Shown here piece by piece: positions 40,143 through 49,582 of a stretch of DNA of 64,000 bases (its first letter is position 1; each line of letters opens with the position of its first letter). A model generated the notes under the pieces. The model was not told the DNA's origin, did not search any database, and saw only the letters and a list, made by a program, of their open reading frames with translations. This DNA comes from Planctomycetia bacterium. GTDB taxonomy: Bacteria > Planctomycetota > Phycisphaerae > UBA1845 > Fen-1342. The translations under genes were made by a program, and so were the position numbers. The stretch covers positions 2,974,616-3,038,615 of the forward strand of contig CP054190.1 of assembly GCA_015709575.1 (NCBI GenBank), read 5' to 3'.

Positions 40143-40160
40143 CACTGCTTTTGAGCAGTG
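40143..40160. repeat. intergenic hairpin CACTGCT-TTTG-AGCAGTG
   Basis: A perfect 7-bp stem with a TTTG loop in the ALDH-NUDIX gap, with a degenerate second copy near 40187-40209 (GTGCAGCTGCTCTTGAGC). No U tract follows, so it is not an obvious terminator. The rest of 40045-40272 shows no gene. Confidence 0.45.
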
Positions 40161-40272
40161 CCGTTTGCGGCATCCACCCGCGCGCGGTGCAGCTGCTCTT
40201 GAGCTATGCTGGCGATAGCCCGCGCTGCCGCCCTCCCTGTCGCGCATTCGTCGGGAGTCGGGGAGAACGCGA

Positions 40273-40743
40273 TTGGCCGCCGTCGTTTCGCGAATCATCG
40301 ACGTCTACGTTTTCCGCCGTGACGCAGACGCTGTGCGTTTTCTCCTGTTGCGCCGTGCGCCGATGCTGCGACTTGGTGGCACCTGGCAATCGGTTCACGG
40401 GCGCATCGAGACGGGCGAAACCGCGGCCCAGGCGGCGCTTCGCGAACTGCGCGAAGAGACCTCACTGACGCCGACCCGCTTCTGGCAGCTTGAGTTCGTC
40501 AACACGTTCTTCGTGGCCGAATCGGACGAAGTGCACTTCTGCCCGACGTTTGCTGCCGAGATCGCCCCCGACGCACAGGTGAGCCTCAGCCACGAGCACA
40601 CCGAGTGTCGCTGGGAAACTGGCGCGGACGCCAGGCGAGAGATGTTGTGGCCGGGGCAGCGGCGCGCGATCGAGGAAATTGAGGCACTGATACTCAGTCC
40701 GGCGAATTGCGAGCGCTATCTGCGAATCTCCGGCGCGTTCTGA
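40273..40743 (+). CDS. NUDIX hydrolase
   Basis: Hydrolyses nucleoside diphosphates linked to another moiety. The complete NUDIX box is visible: G-x5-E-x7-RE-x-REE (GRIETGETAAQAALRELREE). The 156-residue size and the positions of the acidic ligands fit the family. The start is a TTG with GGGAGA eight bases upstream; no ATG occurs earlier in frame. Precise substrate unknown; the sequence resembles dihydroneopterin triphosphate-type members by the FFVAESDEVHFCPTFAAEI region, a weak hint only. Confidence 0.85.
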   Translation: MAAVVSRIIDVYVFRRDADAVRFLLLRRAPMLRLGGTWQSVHGRIETGETAAQAALRELREETSLTPTRFWQLEFVNTFFVAESDEVHFCPTFAAEIAPDAQVSLSHEHTECRWETGADARREMLWPGQRRAIEEIEALILSPANCERYLRISGAF

Positions 40744-40761
40744 CGGCCGTAACCGCCCTGC

Positions 40762-41817
40762 CTATTGCCCGCCGCCGCGTCCCGGCTTCATCCGGTGGCG
40801 ACGCAGCAACTGCACCAGCGTGCGGAACCCGTCGCGAAATGGCGCTTCGAGCGCCATCTCCACACCGGTAATCGGATGCTTGAATTCCAGCTTCCAGGCG
40901 TGCAGCGCCTGGTGCGCGAGAAACGGCTCGCGCGAGCCGGCGCCCGCGACCGCCGCCTCGCTGACCGGCCTGCCGCCGTACATCGTGTCCCCGCAGATTG
41001 GATGCCCCAGGTACGACATGTGAACCCGCAACTGGTGCGTCCGCCCGGTGCGCGGCATGAGCTTTACCAGCGTGTACCCCTCGTAGCGCTCCATCACCTG
41101 GTAAACGGTCTGCGCCTCCTTGCCGATGTCGATCTTGTTCTCTTTCACCATGACGGCGAACTTCTCGCGCACGACCGGGTGCACGCCGATCGGCGCGTCG
41201 ATCAGGTCACTGTCGAGGTGCGGCGACCCCTCCACCACCGCCATGTAGGTCTTGCGAACCGTGCGCCGCTCAAACTGCAGCGACATGCGCCAGTGCGCCT
41301 CGTCCTGCTTGGCGCAGACCATGATGCCGGTGGTGTTCTTGTCGAGCCGGTGGACGATGCCGGGGCGGAAGGGATCATCGCCGTGGCTCAGGCGGTTGGC
41401 ACAGTGAAAGGCCAGCGCATTGGCGATGGTGCCGGTCTGGTCGCCGCGCGCGGGATGACAGATGATGCCAACCTGCTTGTTGATCGCGATCAGGTGCTCA
41501 TCTTCAAACAGCACGTCGAGCGGAATGTCCTCCGGCACGATTTCGCGCGGTTCGGGCGGCGGCAGCAGCAGGTCCACCACGTCCCCGCCCATCATCTCGT
41601 AGCTGGATTTGGTCGGACGGCCGTTCACGGTCACAGCACCCTGGTTGATCAGGCGCTGCAGCGCGGTTCTGGAGAGATGCGGAAAGCGCCCGTGCAGATA
41701 CTTGTCCAGCCGCCGCCCGGGCAGACGGCGGCGGATGCGAATGCGCACGTGCTCCGCCGTCGCTTCATCCAGCGGGATGGGGCGTTCGAGGATGTCTTCT
41801 TCTTCGCGATCGGGCAC
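40762..41817 (-). CDS. RluA/RluD-family pseudouridine synthase
   Basis: Isomerises uridines in rRNA (RluD modifies helix 69 of 23S rRNA). It has an N-terminal S4 RNA-binding domain (RRLDKYLHGRFPHLSRTALQRLINQGAVTVNG) and the catalytic motif HRLDKNTTG, Asp near residue 158. Later blocks RTGRTHQLRVHMSYLGHPICGDTMYGG and LEFKHPITG are typical. GTG start; 15 bases after the preceding gene on this strand, so likely co-transcribed. RluD, RluC and RluA cannot be separated by eye. Confidence 0.9.
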   Translation of the reverse strand: MPDREEEDILERPIPLDEATAEHVRIRIRRRLPGRRLDKYLHGRFPHLSRTALQRLINQGAVTVNGRPTKSSYEMMGGDVVDLLLPPPEPREIVPEDIPLDVLFEDEHLIAINKQVGIICHPARGDQTGTIANALAFHCANRLSHGDDPFRPGIVHRLDKNTTGIMVCAKQDEAHWRMSLQFERRTVRKTYMAVVEGSPHLDSDLIDAPIGVHPVVREKFAVMVKENKIDIGKEAQTVYQVMERYEGYTLVKLMPRTGRTHQLRVHMSYLGHPICGDTMYGGRPVSEAAVAGAGSREPFLAHQALHAWKLEFKHPITGVEMALEAPFRDGFRTLVQLLRRHRMKPGRGGGQ

Positions 41818-41832
41818 AGCGAGACCGCCCGG

Positions 41833-42729
41833 CTACGGGGTGCCCGGCTGGGCCGGCGGCGGGTCGCCCTCAGCCGGCGGTTCACCAGGTGTGCCTGCTG
41901 AGGGTGTCTCCCCCGTCCCCTCGGCTGGCGGCGCCGCACCCGGTTCGCTCTCGGGCGCCGGATCGGCAGGCTGATCCGGCGTCGCCGGGGGCGGCGGCGT
42001 CTCAGCGGGTTGGGACGGCGCGCTCTCCATCAATGCCGGATTTCCGGCGGTGATGGCCTCGGTCAACGTGCGCGGTCCTCCCCCGACCGCGGGGGCGGTC
42101 GCTCCGGCTGGAACGGGGCGGCTGCCCGGGGTGAACTTCAGCGGCTTGTTGATCTGGTCCAGGCTGTCCAGCTTGACGCGCGACAGGTCGTACGCCGGGT
42201 AACCGCGATAGGCCTCCGTCGCGATGATCCGTTCATAAATCGCCTTGGCGCGATCAAACTCACCCAGCGATTCGTGGACCTGGGACATCGCGTAATCCAG
42301 CGCGATGCGCTGCTGCGGACGAACGGCGGCGGGGGCGCCCTGCAGCGCAGCGCCGGCTTCACGCATCAGCGTGTCATGCTGCGCGGCGTCATTGATCGCG
42401 CGCGTGTTCAGCGCCTTGGCCAGCCGCAGCCGGGCCGCCACCTGGAAGTCCGGGTTGGGCTGGGCGGCGATCAGTTCGCGAATCTTCGCAACCGGATCCA
42501 GTGCGGGCGTCGCGGCCGCGTCACGATCAATGCGATACAGTTCCGACCAGGAGCGATCAATCGCGGCCTCGCGGCTGGCGGTCCAGAGCTTGTAGCCGGC
42601 AACGAGACCGATGAGCACGACGACGATGCCGATCGTCTGAAGCCACTTACGCGCTTCAACGTTCTTCAGCTTGCCCAGCGCCGTGGCCAGCTCGTTCTGC
42701 TTCAGTTGGTGACGCGTTTCGGCGTCCAT
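41833..42729 (-). CDS. membrane-anchored protein with TPR-like soluble domain
   Basis: A 298-residue protein: an N-terminal short helical part, one transmembrane helix (IGIVVVLIGLVAGYKLW, about 32-48), then a helical domain containing DFQVAARLRLAKALN and SQVHESLGEFDRAKAIYERII (TPR-like). The last 100 residues are Pro/Ala/Glu-rich and probably disordered. The shape resembles YfgM-like ancillary proteins, but the match is by architecture only. It sits between the pseudouridine synthase gene and a lipoprotein gene on the same strand. Confidence 0.7.
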   Translation of the reverse strand: MDAETRHQLKQNELATALGKLKNVEARKWLQTIGIVVVLIGLVAGYKLWTASREAAIDRSWSELYRIDRDAAATPALDPVAKIRELIAAQPNPDFQVAARLRLAKALNTRAINDAAQHDTLMREAGAALQGAPAAVRPQQRIALDYAMSQVHESLGEFDRAKAIYERIIATEAYRGYPAYDLSRVKLDSLDQINKPLKFTPGSRPVPAGATAPAVGGGPRTLTEAITAGNPALMESAPSQPAETPPPPATPDQPADPAPESEPGAAPPAEGTGETPSAGTPGEPPAEGDPPPAQPGTP

Positions 42730-42750
42730 CGTTGCTCCAGTCGGTGAAGG

Positions 42751-43218
42751 TCAGTTGCCCGGCCACTTCGGCGGCGGCGGGGCCGCCTCGCCGGAATCCG
42801 CGGACGGACGGACTTCGATGTCGATCCGCGTGCCGCGTCCGCTGCGGCTGATCCGCACGTCGCAGCGCTCGGTCGGGCTGCCATATCGCAACTCGTACAC
42901 GCCGCCGATGAGCCGCTCATCCTGGAGGCTCCATCCGCCGGTCGGCATGTAATTCTTGAAAAACTCGTACACGCTGGTGCGTTCCGCCCGCCCTGAAAAC
43001 TCACACTGGGCGAAGCGGATCTGCCCATTGCTGGAAATTCGGCTGCGGTCATCCACCAGCTCAAATCCGCCCGGCAGGGGCACGTTCTGGAGCACCGGGT
43101 GCTGCACCGGCGAGCCCGCCCGCGTGTCCGAGACGGTTGATCCGCCCGCGCAGCCGCTTGCAAGCAGCGCCGAGAAGGTGAATAGCACGCTCCAGGTCAT
43201 GCGTCGCCGGCTGTGCAT
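42751..43218 (-). CDS. hypothetical lipoprotein
   Basis: A 155-residue lipoprotein: signal peptide with lipobox ASGC (Cys near 23). The mature part contains VLQNVPLPGGFELVDDRSR and SVYEFFKNYMPTGGWSLQDE, a small alpha/beta domain I cannot name, and ends in a Pro-rich tail. GGAGGAG precedes the ATG, which settles the start. The gene starts 22 bases upstream of the membrane-anchored protein on the same strand, so they form an operon. Confidence 0.75.
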   Translation of the reverse strand: MHSRRRMTWSVLFTFSALLASGCAGGSTVSDTRAGSPVQHPVLQNVPLPGGFELVDDRSRISSNGQIRFAQCEFSGRAERTSVYEFFKNYMPTGGWSLQDERLIGGVYELRYGSPTERCDVRISRSGRGTRIDIEVRPSADSGEAAPPPPKWPGN

Positions 43219-43404
43219 GCGGACTCCTCCGACGAGTACCGTGAACAGGGTATTTTGACGCACCGCGGTGGGAACGTCAAACCGGATGGGCGACGGCACA
43301 TCGATCGACCAGGGTCCGCGGCGGCGCGCAATCGGACGTGGGAGAACCGCCGGGCCGCCGACCGCGCAGGCGGGGCGCACGACCGGAAATGCGGTGGGAA
43401 GGAC

Positions 43405-43477
43405 TGAGGGCGCTGGGGCTCGAACCCAGGACCCACGGCTTAAAAGGCCGTTGCTCTGCCGACTGAGCTACACCCTC
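43405..43477 (-). tRNA. tRNA-Lys (UUU)
   Basis: The complementary strand folds as a full cloverleaf: acceptor GAGGGTG/CGCCCTC with one wobble, D arm TAGCTCAGTCGGCAGAGCA, anticodon stem-loop ACGGCCTTTTAAGCCGT with anticodon TTT, and T arm CTGGGTTCGAGCCCCAG. Discriminator A at 43405; CCA is not encoded. Confidence 0.97.
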
Positions 43478-43506
43478 GCCGGCCGCGCTCGCGCGGCGGG
43501 AGAGGC

Positions 43507-43534
43507 ATTATACGCGACCTCGCGTACGGGTCAG
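43507..43534 (-). promoter_or_regulatory. predicted promoter of tRNA-Lys
   Basis: On the minus strand, CTGACC, 16 bases, then a perfect TATAAT ending 29 bases before the tRNA 5' end. Distance and hexamers fit a sigma-70 promoter. Confidence 0.6.
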
Positions 43535-43629
43535 CACAGCGCGGCCGTCCGGCTGATCCCGCCGCCACGGCCACTGGCGAGCGCGCAGCGGCATTTACCG
43601 GCCGGCCATGGCCCGGGGGGCGGCGCGGG

Positions 43630-44961
43630 TCAGGCCTTGACCACGACCTTTCGCCGCCGCGGATCCTGAACTTTGCCGCAGGCGTTGCGGGAATCGACCA
43701 CCAGCTGGGCGTGCTTCACGACCATCCCGTAATCGACATTCGAATGGTCGGTTGAAATCAGCACGCAATCGAACTTGCGAAGGTTCTCCGGGGTGAGCGC
43801 CACGCTCTTGAGATGCGTGATGTTGTGCTCGCGCATCGGCTTGGCCTTGGGAATGAACGGGTCGTGATACGCGACCTTCGCGCCGCGCTCCTCGAGCAGC
43901 TCGATCAGCTCGACCGACGGGCTTTCGCGCACGTCGTCCACGTCCTTCTTGTAGGCCAGCCCCAGCACCAGGATGCTCGACCCCTTGAGCGGCTTGGTGC
44001 GCTCGTTGAGCGCCTCGGCCACGCGGTTGATCACATACTCCGGCATGCTGGTGTTGATCTCGCCGGCCAGCTCGATGAAGCGCGTCGTCACGCCGAACTC
44101 GCGGGCCTTCCACGAGAGATAGAACGGATCGATCGGAATGCAGTGACCGCCCAGCCCCGGCCCGGGGTAAAACGCCTGGAAACCGAAGGGCTTGGTCTTG
44201 GCCGCCTCGATCACCTCCCAGACGTCGATGCCCATGCGGTCAAAGCAGATCTTCAGCTCATTCACCAGCGCGATGTTGATGCAGCGGTAGACGTTCTCGA
44301 CGATCTTGCAGGCCTCGGCCACCTCGGCGCTGCTGACCGGCACGACGTGCTTCACCGCGCCGCCATACAGGGCGCAGGCGAGCTTCGTGCTCTCCGGCCC
44401 CATCCCGCCGACGACCTTCGGAATCGTGCCGGTGGTGAAGTCCACGCGACCCGGATCCTCGCGCTCCGGCGAGAAGGCCAGGAAATAGTCCTTTTCCAGC
44501 TCGAAGCCGCGCGCGTCAAAGAGCGGCTTGCAGATCTCGCGGGTCGTGCCCGGATAGGTGGTCGATTCCAGGACGATCAACTGCCCCTTCCGCATGTGCT
44601 TTGCGATGGTCTCGGAGGTGCCGCGCACGAAGCGCATGTCCGGCTCGCGCATCTTGTCGAGCGGCGTCGGCACGCAGATCAGGATGCAATCCGCTTTCTT
44701 GATCTGCGACATGTCGGTCGTCGGAACAAACTGCCCGGACTTGATCCACGGGTTGAAAATCGACGCCGGCAGATGCTTGATGTAGCTCTTTCCGGCCTTG
44801 AGCAGCCGCACCTTCTCCTCGTCCACGTCGAAGCCGATCGCGTTGAACCCGTTCGAGCAGAACTCGCGGATCAACGGCAACCCGACGTACCCAAGGCCCA
44901 TCACGCCCACGACCGCCGTGCGATCGGTGATTTTCTTCTGCAATTGCTGAGCAACGCTCAT
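43630..44961 (-). CDS. nucleotide-sugar 6-dehydrogenase (UDP-GlcNAc/ManNAc type)
   Basis: NAD-dependent four-electron oxidation of a UDP-sugar to its uronate, for surface polysaccharide. The Rossmann motif is GLGYVGLP (22-29). Catalytic Cys274 is in GPGLGGHCIPIDP. The block FSPEREDPG and CVPTPL point to the WbpA/WecC-like group and away from UDP-glucose dehydrogenases, but the substrate cannot be fixed. The C-terminal UDP-binding domain has AYKKDVDDVRESPS. GGGAGAG precedes the ATG, which is 443 residues from the stop. The next gene on this strand is the class V aminotransferase. Confidence 0.9.
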   Translation of the reverse strand: MSVAQQLQKKITDRTAVVGVMGLGYVGLPLIREFCSNGFNAIGFDVDEEKVRLLKAGKSYIKHLPASIFNPWIKSGQFVPTTDMSQIKKADCILICVPTPLDKMREPDMRFVRGTSETIAKHMRKGQLIVLESTTYPGTTREICKPLFDARGFELEKDYFLAFSPEREDPGRVDFTTGTIPKVVGGMGPESTKLACALYGGAVKHVVPVSSAEVAEACKIVENVYRCINIALVNELKICFDRMGIDVWEVIEAAKTKPFGFQAFYPGPGLGGHCIPIDPFYLSWKAREFGVTTRFIELAGEINTSMPEYVINRVAEALNERTKPLKGSSILVLGLAYKKDVDDVRESPSVELIELLEERGAKVAYHDPFIPKAKPMREHNITHLKSVALTPENLRKFDCVLISTDHSNVDYGMVVKHAQLVVDSRNACGKVQDPRRRKVVVKA

Positions 44962-45165
44962 CGGAAATCTCTCCCAGGGGGTCGCCGACGGGACGGTCGC
45001 GCCGACGCCCCGTCGATCGCCCGCGCAATCCCTGCGCGACCGCGTGTCGCGGCGGGGCGGACGGCGAGCGGGCCGTTCTAACGGACTCTTTCTACGTCGG
45101 CAAGTATCCGCGAGTGCTGGAATTGTGCTCAAACCGCGCGTTTTTCTGCGCCCCACCGCGGTCGG

Positions 45166-46299
45166 TCACCGCGCCGGGAGCGCGTCCACCAACTGCTGGA
45201 CCTCTTCGGGCGTGTTGTAGAAGTGCGGACTGGCCCGCAGGCGCCCGAAGCGATTGGCGACAATAATTCGATACTCGCTTCGCAGGTGCTTGCGCAGCGC
45301 GTCTACCTCATGACGATCGCAGGACAGGCTCACGATCCCGCTCCACTCGCTCGCGGTGCGCGGGCTGTGCACCACCCAGCCGCGCGAACGGGCCCCCTCC
45401 ACCAGCTGATCCGTCAACTGCTTCACGCGCACCTGTACCTGGTCGATGCCCACGTCCAGCAGCATCTGGATCGAGGCGCCCAGCGCGCAGATTCCCGCGA
45501 GGTTGTAAGAGCCGCTGTCGAAGCGCCGCGCGTCGTCGTGCGGATCCATGCGGATCTCGCCGCTCTCGTAGCCGTGCTTCATGCCCATGTAGCCGATCTC
45601 GGTCGGACGGATGTGCCCGATCAGCTCGCGCTTGCAGTAGAACACGCCCACGCCTTCCGGGCCGCACAGCCACTTGTGCGCTCCCGCCGCCAGGAAATCG
45701 ATGTTCATCGCCCGCACGTCGATCGGGTGCACCCCCAGCGACTGGATGGCGTCCACGAACAGCAATACGCCCTTCTCGCGGCACAGCTCGCCAAGCCGCA
45801 CCAGGTCCACGCGGAAGCCGTTCGACCACTGCACCGCCGAGATCGTAACCAGGCGCGTGCGCCGGTCGATGGCCGCTGCGATACGGTCAAATGGAACGCG
45901 CCCCTCCTCCTCCGCCACGCTGCGCAGCGTCACGCCGCGCGGTTGCAGCGCCAGCCACGGGTACACGTTGGCGGGAAACTCCATCGAGGTCGAGACAATG
46001 TTGTCGCCGGTCACCCACTGCACGCCGCCGGCGACGTAGTTCACGCCCTCGGACGTGTTCTTCGTGAAGGTGATCTCGGCCGGGTCAGCGTGGATCAGCC
46101 GCGCCGCCAGCAGGCGTACGCGCTCCGCCGCACGGTAGTACGTCCCCTGAAGATAGGCGGCGCCGGACAATTCGGTCGCATACCCGCACATCGCCTCCGC
46201 CGCGGGCCGCGACATCGGTGCGACCGCGGCGTGGTTCATGAAGTTGTAGTTCCGCGTAATGGGGAACTTCTCGCGGATTTCTTCGAGGTTCAGCGACAT
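45166..46299 (-). CDS. class V aminotransferase (cysteine-desulfurase-like)
   Basis: PLP enzyme of fold type I, group V. PLP-binding Lys209 lies in AAGAHKWLCGPEGVG; Asp in FVDAIQSLG is the PLP-ring partner, and FTKNTSEGVNYVA is the usual phosphate-binding region. At 377 residues it is the size of SufS or isopenicillin-epimerase-like proteins. No Cys-loop typical of desulfurases is evident, so the name is only at family level. It precedes the sugar dehydrogenase gene with a 204-base gap (44962-45165), which holds no gene. Confidence 0.82.
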   Translation of the reverse strand: MSLNLEEIREKFPITRNYNFMNHAAVAPMSRPAAEAMCGYATELSGAAYLQGTYYRAAERVRLLAARLIHADPAEITFTKNTSEGVNYVAGGVQWVTGDNIVSTSMEFPANVYPWLALQPRGVTLRSVAEEEGRVPFDRIAAAIDRRTRLVTISAVQWSNGFRVDLVRLGELCREKGVLLFVDAIQSLGVHPIDVRAMNIDFLAAGAHKWLCGPEGVGVFYCKRELIGHIRPTEIGYMGMKHGYESGEIRMDPHDDARRFDSGSYNLAGICALGASIQMLLDVGIDQVQVRVKQLTDQLVEGARSRGWVVHSPRTASEWSGIVSLSCDRHEVDALRKHLRSEYRIIVANRFGRLRASPHFYNTPEEVQQLVDALPAR

Positions 46300-46614
46300 T
46301 GCAGCGCCTCATCCCAGGTTGCGCAAACCCCGGACAGTCAATCAACTCAAATGACCTTTGGACGATTGACCGCCCACTCCGATTCTACGGCGCAGGTTGC
46401 GCCCGATTGCGAAAACAGAGGCGCATCGGCGATTTTCGCGCCGACCTGCGGTTTGGGCGCTGCATCGCGCCCGGCAGCACCGCGCGGCAACAGATCGCGA
46501 CAAATAAAGTGAGCCTTTATCAGTCGGATGAAAATAGATCAGGCCGCCGCACCCGCGTTGGGGAGCGACGGCCCGATCGAATTCACGCGAGATGACGCGC
46601 CCAGCGCGCCGCGG
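46300..46614. other. intergenic region, no gene seen
   Basis: Lies between the aminotransferase start and the prepilin stop. It contains a perfect 6-bp hairpin (GGGCGC at 46455-46460 and GCGCCC at 46467-46472) and an AT-rich 6-bp inverted repeat ATAAAG/CTTTAT near 46502-46518. Neither makes a clear terminator. No promoter is convincing. Confidence 0.4.
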
Positions 46615-47679
46615 CTACTGGGCCTTCATGTTGTCCTCATAGCCGGGGAAGGGCCACTTGGAGAAATCGAGCCCGCCGCCGCCCGTGCCGACCGGGGTTG
46701 GCGTGGTTCCGCCGGAGAAGATGCGCACCAGCGCGCCCGGCGTGGGCCAGCAGTCGATGCGGTGCTGCTCGCCGCGACGCAGGAAGCTCTCGTTCCCGCT
46801 GTTGGGCTGGCCGACGTTCATCGCCTCCAGCTCGGTCGCGCCGAAGCGGATCAGGTTCGTGACCGTAATGTTGCGGACGCTGCCGTCCGCGAACATCGCA
46901 TTGTCCTGCGACACGCGACGGTGCCAGCCGACATACTTTTTCGATACGACCGACTCGGTCGGATCGAGCGGGGTCATCTCATAGATCAGCGCCTCGGCCG
47001 CCATGAGCTGACCCTGCAAATTCTTCAGCGACGACAGCTTATGCCCGAAGGGCGCAACGCTGAACGCGCCGAGGTAGCTGCTGCCACCGGTCGTCCAGAA
47101 AATGCCGCTCTGGCCGATGCGATAGCTGTTGCCGGTCAGTTCCCACAAGGGAATATTCGTCGCGGCAAGCGGCACGTCGCGGATACGGCTGTCGCGCGGA
47201 TAGCCGATATCCGACGGGCATTTGAAGAACTTCAGGTCCTTGGCGTCCTTCGTGCCCAGCGAGCCGTACAGGTACTTGTTCAGTGGACGGGTGCGCGCGG
47301 CCCACACGGCGCTGTTGCCGGTCTCGAGCGTCGCATGTGGAGCGCTGGAGGCGCCGGTCGGGAACGGGCGGATCGCGGTCATGCCGCCCCACGCCGTCGG
47401 CTGCATGGTTCGAATGCACCACTCGGTGCCGTCCCAGAAGCCCTGGTTGTTGTTGACGTGCATGCGGTGGATCGGAACGATCAGTTCCTTCGGATCCTCG
47501 GTCGCGTAGGTGTGAAACGCCGTCGCGACGCCCTTGAGGTTAGTGCCGCAGACCAGTCGCTTGGCCTGCTCGCGGGCCTCATTGAGAGCCGGAAGCAGGA
47601 TCGAGATCAGCAATGCAATGATTGCCACCACGACCAGCAACTCAATCAGCGTAAAACCCCGGTTCACGTTCTTCTTCAT
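46615..47679 (-). CDS. type II secretion/type IV pilin-like protein (prepilin leader)
   Basis: A 354-residue protein with a classical prepilin leader: basic N-terminus, cleavage after Gly8, Phe at +1 and Glu at +5 ([13 protein letters not shown]), then a hydrophobic helix. The remainder is a large C-terminal domain with [27 protein letters not shown] and a Gly-rich end. This is the pattern of the many planctomycete pseudopilin-like proteins, whose assembly function is inferred. GGAGGAAA precedes the ATG. No other pilus or secretion gene is in the window. Confidence 0.85.
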   Translation of the reverse strand: MKKNVNRGFTLIELLVVVAIIALLISILLPALNEAREQAKRLVCGTNLKGVATAFHTYATEDPKELIVPIHRMHVNNNQGFWDGTEWCIRTMQPTAWGGMTAIRPFPTGASSAPHATLETGNSAVWAARTRPLNKYLYGSLGTKDAKDLKFFKCPSDIGYPRDSRIRDVPLAATNIPLWELTGNSYRIGQSGIFWTTGGSSYLGAFSVAPFGHKLSSLKNLQGQLMAAEALIYEMTPLDPTESVVSKKYVGWHRRVSQDNAMFADGSVRNITVTNLIRFGATELEAMNVGQPNSGNESFLRRGEQHRIDCWPTPGALVRIFSGGTTPTPVGTGGGGLDFSKWPFPGYEDNMKAQ

Positions 47680-47864
47680 ACACTTTCCTCCACTGTTCGA
47701 GAGGCGCCGCCGGGATGAGCGTTAGGAATGGATAACGCCCGAGGCGCCCGCTCAACTTGTCTGAATCCGTCAGATCCACAACTACATTATCAAGCGATCC
47801 GGTCGCGTCACTATTCCGGGATCGCGCCGCCCGCGCACAATCTGCGCGCGGGTCTGCTGCTGGA

Positions 47865-48173
47865 TCAACCACCGCCGCCAGGCCGGCGAGCTCCGCCGCT
47901 ACCCCAATCCGCGGTGAACTGCCCGCACTTGGGGCACTTCTTCTTGTTGGTGGCCAGGTCCACCTCGATGTTCTGGGCTTCAACGCCGTTGAGCACCTGC
48001 GGTCCGCACTTGGTGCAGGAGATTTTGTGCTCCTCACCCGCGTCCGCGATCTTGGTCGGGTCCACCGGCGGCGTTCGCAACACCCCCCAATACAATCCCG
48101 CCCCCGCCGCCAACACAATCAGGCCGGTCAGAAGAAATTTGTTGACCGCCGCACGGCGGAACGACCGTCTCAT
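47865..48173 (-). CDS. small membrane-anchored zinc-ribbon protein
   Basis: A 102-residue protein with one N-terminal transmembrane helix (NKFLLTGLIVLAAGAGLYWGV) and a soluble C-terminus with two CxxC pairs, SCTKCGPQVL and KCPKCGQFT, which should bind zinc. The Gly-rich tail is short. AAGGAG lies six bases before the chosen ATG; a longer frame upstream to 48380 is Gly/Ala-rich and unsupported. It precedes the prepilin gene on the same strand, separated by 185 bases without a gene. Confidence 0.72.
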   Translation of the reverse strand: MRRSFRRAAVNKFLLTGLIVLAAGAGLYWGVLRTPPVDPTKIADAGEEHKISCTKCGPQVLNGVEAQNIEVDLATNKKKCPKCGQFTADWGSGGARRPGGGG

Positions 48174-48405
48174 CCATACTCCTTGCGCGCTGTTGCGGGG
48201 CGGGCCGCCGGACGGGCGGGCTGCGCCGAGCAACACATTAGTATACGTTCCGACAACTTCCGGTAAAGTGGCCCCGCGACGGAATTCGCACCAATCCAAT
48301 GCGAAATCGCCGGTCGCGCCCGCCCCGACCCCCGCCAAGCCCCACGCCCGCACCCGCCCCCGGGCTGGTCCCTGCCGCACCGGTAAAGCCGCGGGACCGC
48401 CCGGT

Positions 48406-49341
48406 CTACACCCCCATCAGCATCGCCATCAACGCATTCTGGGCGTGCATGCGGTTTTCTGCCTGGTCGAAGATCGCCGAGCAGGGCAGGCGCGAGGCGG
48501 CATAATCGATCTCCTCGCCGTAGTGTGCCGGCAGGCAATGCAGGATAATCGCCCGCTTGGACGCCGCAGCGACCAGCCGCTCGTTGACCTGAAACCCCTT
48601 GAACTTCTCGCGCCGCTCGGCCGCTTCGGCTTCCTGCCCCATCGACGCCCACACGTCGGTGTACAGCACATCCGCCCCGGTAGCGCCCTCGAGCGGATCA
48701 TGCACCACCCGAACGCTTGCGCCGCTGGCGCGCCCCAGCTCGGCCGCATCCCGCAGCACACCGGCCGCCGGCTCAAACCCCTTCGGGCAGGCCACCACCA
48801 CGTTCATTCCGACCAGCGCTCCGCCCAGCAGCAGCGAGTGAGCGACGTTGTTGCCGTCGCCGATGAAGGCGAGCGTCACGCCGGACACCCCCCCCAGACG
48901 CGCTCGAATCGTCTGCAAATCCGCCAGAATCTGACAGGGATGCTCAAAATCGCTCAATCCGTTGATGACCGGCACGTCGGAGTACTTTGCCAGCCCCTCC
49001 ACGATGTCATGCCCGAATACCCGCGCCATGATCATCGACGCATAGCGGCACAGCACGCGGGCGAAGTCCTCGACGCTCTCGCGCTCGCCGAGGCGGCTCT
49101 GCTCGGGGCCGAGATAAATCGCGTGTCCGCCCATCAGCGTCATTCCGGTCTCAAAGCTGACGCGCGTCCGCAGCGACGGCTTCTGAAACAGCATCGCCAG
49201 CGTGCGACCGGCGAACGGGGCGCGCCGCCGCAGCGCCTCGCGATCCTTGCGGAATTCCTCGGCGCGATCGATCAGGCGCTCGCACTCCGTGCGCGAAATG
49301 TCCTTCATGGAGAGAAAGTGCCGTACGTTCGTCGCCGCCAT
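48406..49341 (-). CDS. argF: ornithine carbamoyltransferase
   Basis: Condenses ornithine and carbamoyl phosphate to citrulline in arginine synthesis. Carbamoyl-phosphate site KPSLRTRVSFETG (56-60), HPCQILADLQTI and FIGDGNNVAHSLL, and the ornithine-loop HCLPAHYGEE with catalytic Cys. The 311-residue length is typical. The ATG with AGGAGA upstream is preferred over a long frame from 49689. Divergent from hutU. Confidence 0.94.
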   Translation of the reverse strand: MAATNVRHFLSMKDISRTECERLIDRAEEFRKDREALRRRAPFAGRTLAMLFQKPSLRTRVSFETGMTLMGGHAIYLGPEQSRLGERESVEDFARVLCRYASMIMARVFGHDIVEGLAKYSDVPVINGLSDFEHPCQILADLQTIRARLGGVSGVTLAFIGDGNNVAHSLLLGGALVGMNVVVACPKGFEPAAGVLRDAAELGRASGASVRVVHDPLEGATGADVLYTDVWASMGQEAEAAERREKFKGFQVNERLVAAASKRAIILHCLPAHYGEEIDYAASRLPCSAIFDQAENRMHAQNALMAMLMGV

Positions 49342-49425
49342 GAGCCGTCTCCTGACGCTGTGCACCCTGCGCTGCTGCGCGGCATCATCACCGCCGACTA
49401 TCCGCACCGCGGCTGCGCGGGCGGG

Positions 49426-49431
49426 ATTATA
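49426..49431 (-). promoter_or_regulatory. possible -10 element for argF
   Basis: TATAAT on the minus strand (ATTATA as written), 85 bases upstream of the argF ATG. No convincing -35. Confidence 0.3.
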
Positions 49432-49550
49432 CGCCCGCGCGGGTCTGCGCGATTCCGCGCGTTGCTGGCCGGCTTCGGCCGCCTTTACGGCCGGCGAATC
49501 GGTCGTTCCCGCGGTCCCGCGCCGGTCCGCCGGATGCTGATTTCGCCCCG

Positions 49551-49556
49551 TATAAT
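49551..49556 (+). promoter_or_regulatory. possible -10 element for hutU
   Basis: A perfect TATAAT, 27 bases before the hutU start; the spacing suggests a short leader. No consensus -35 seen. Confidence 0.4.
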
Positions 49557-49582
49557 CGCGGTCATCCAATCCGGAGCCGCTC

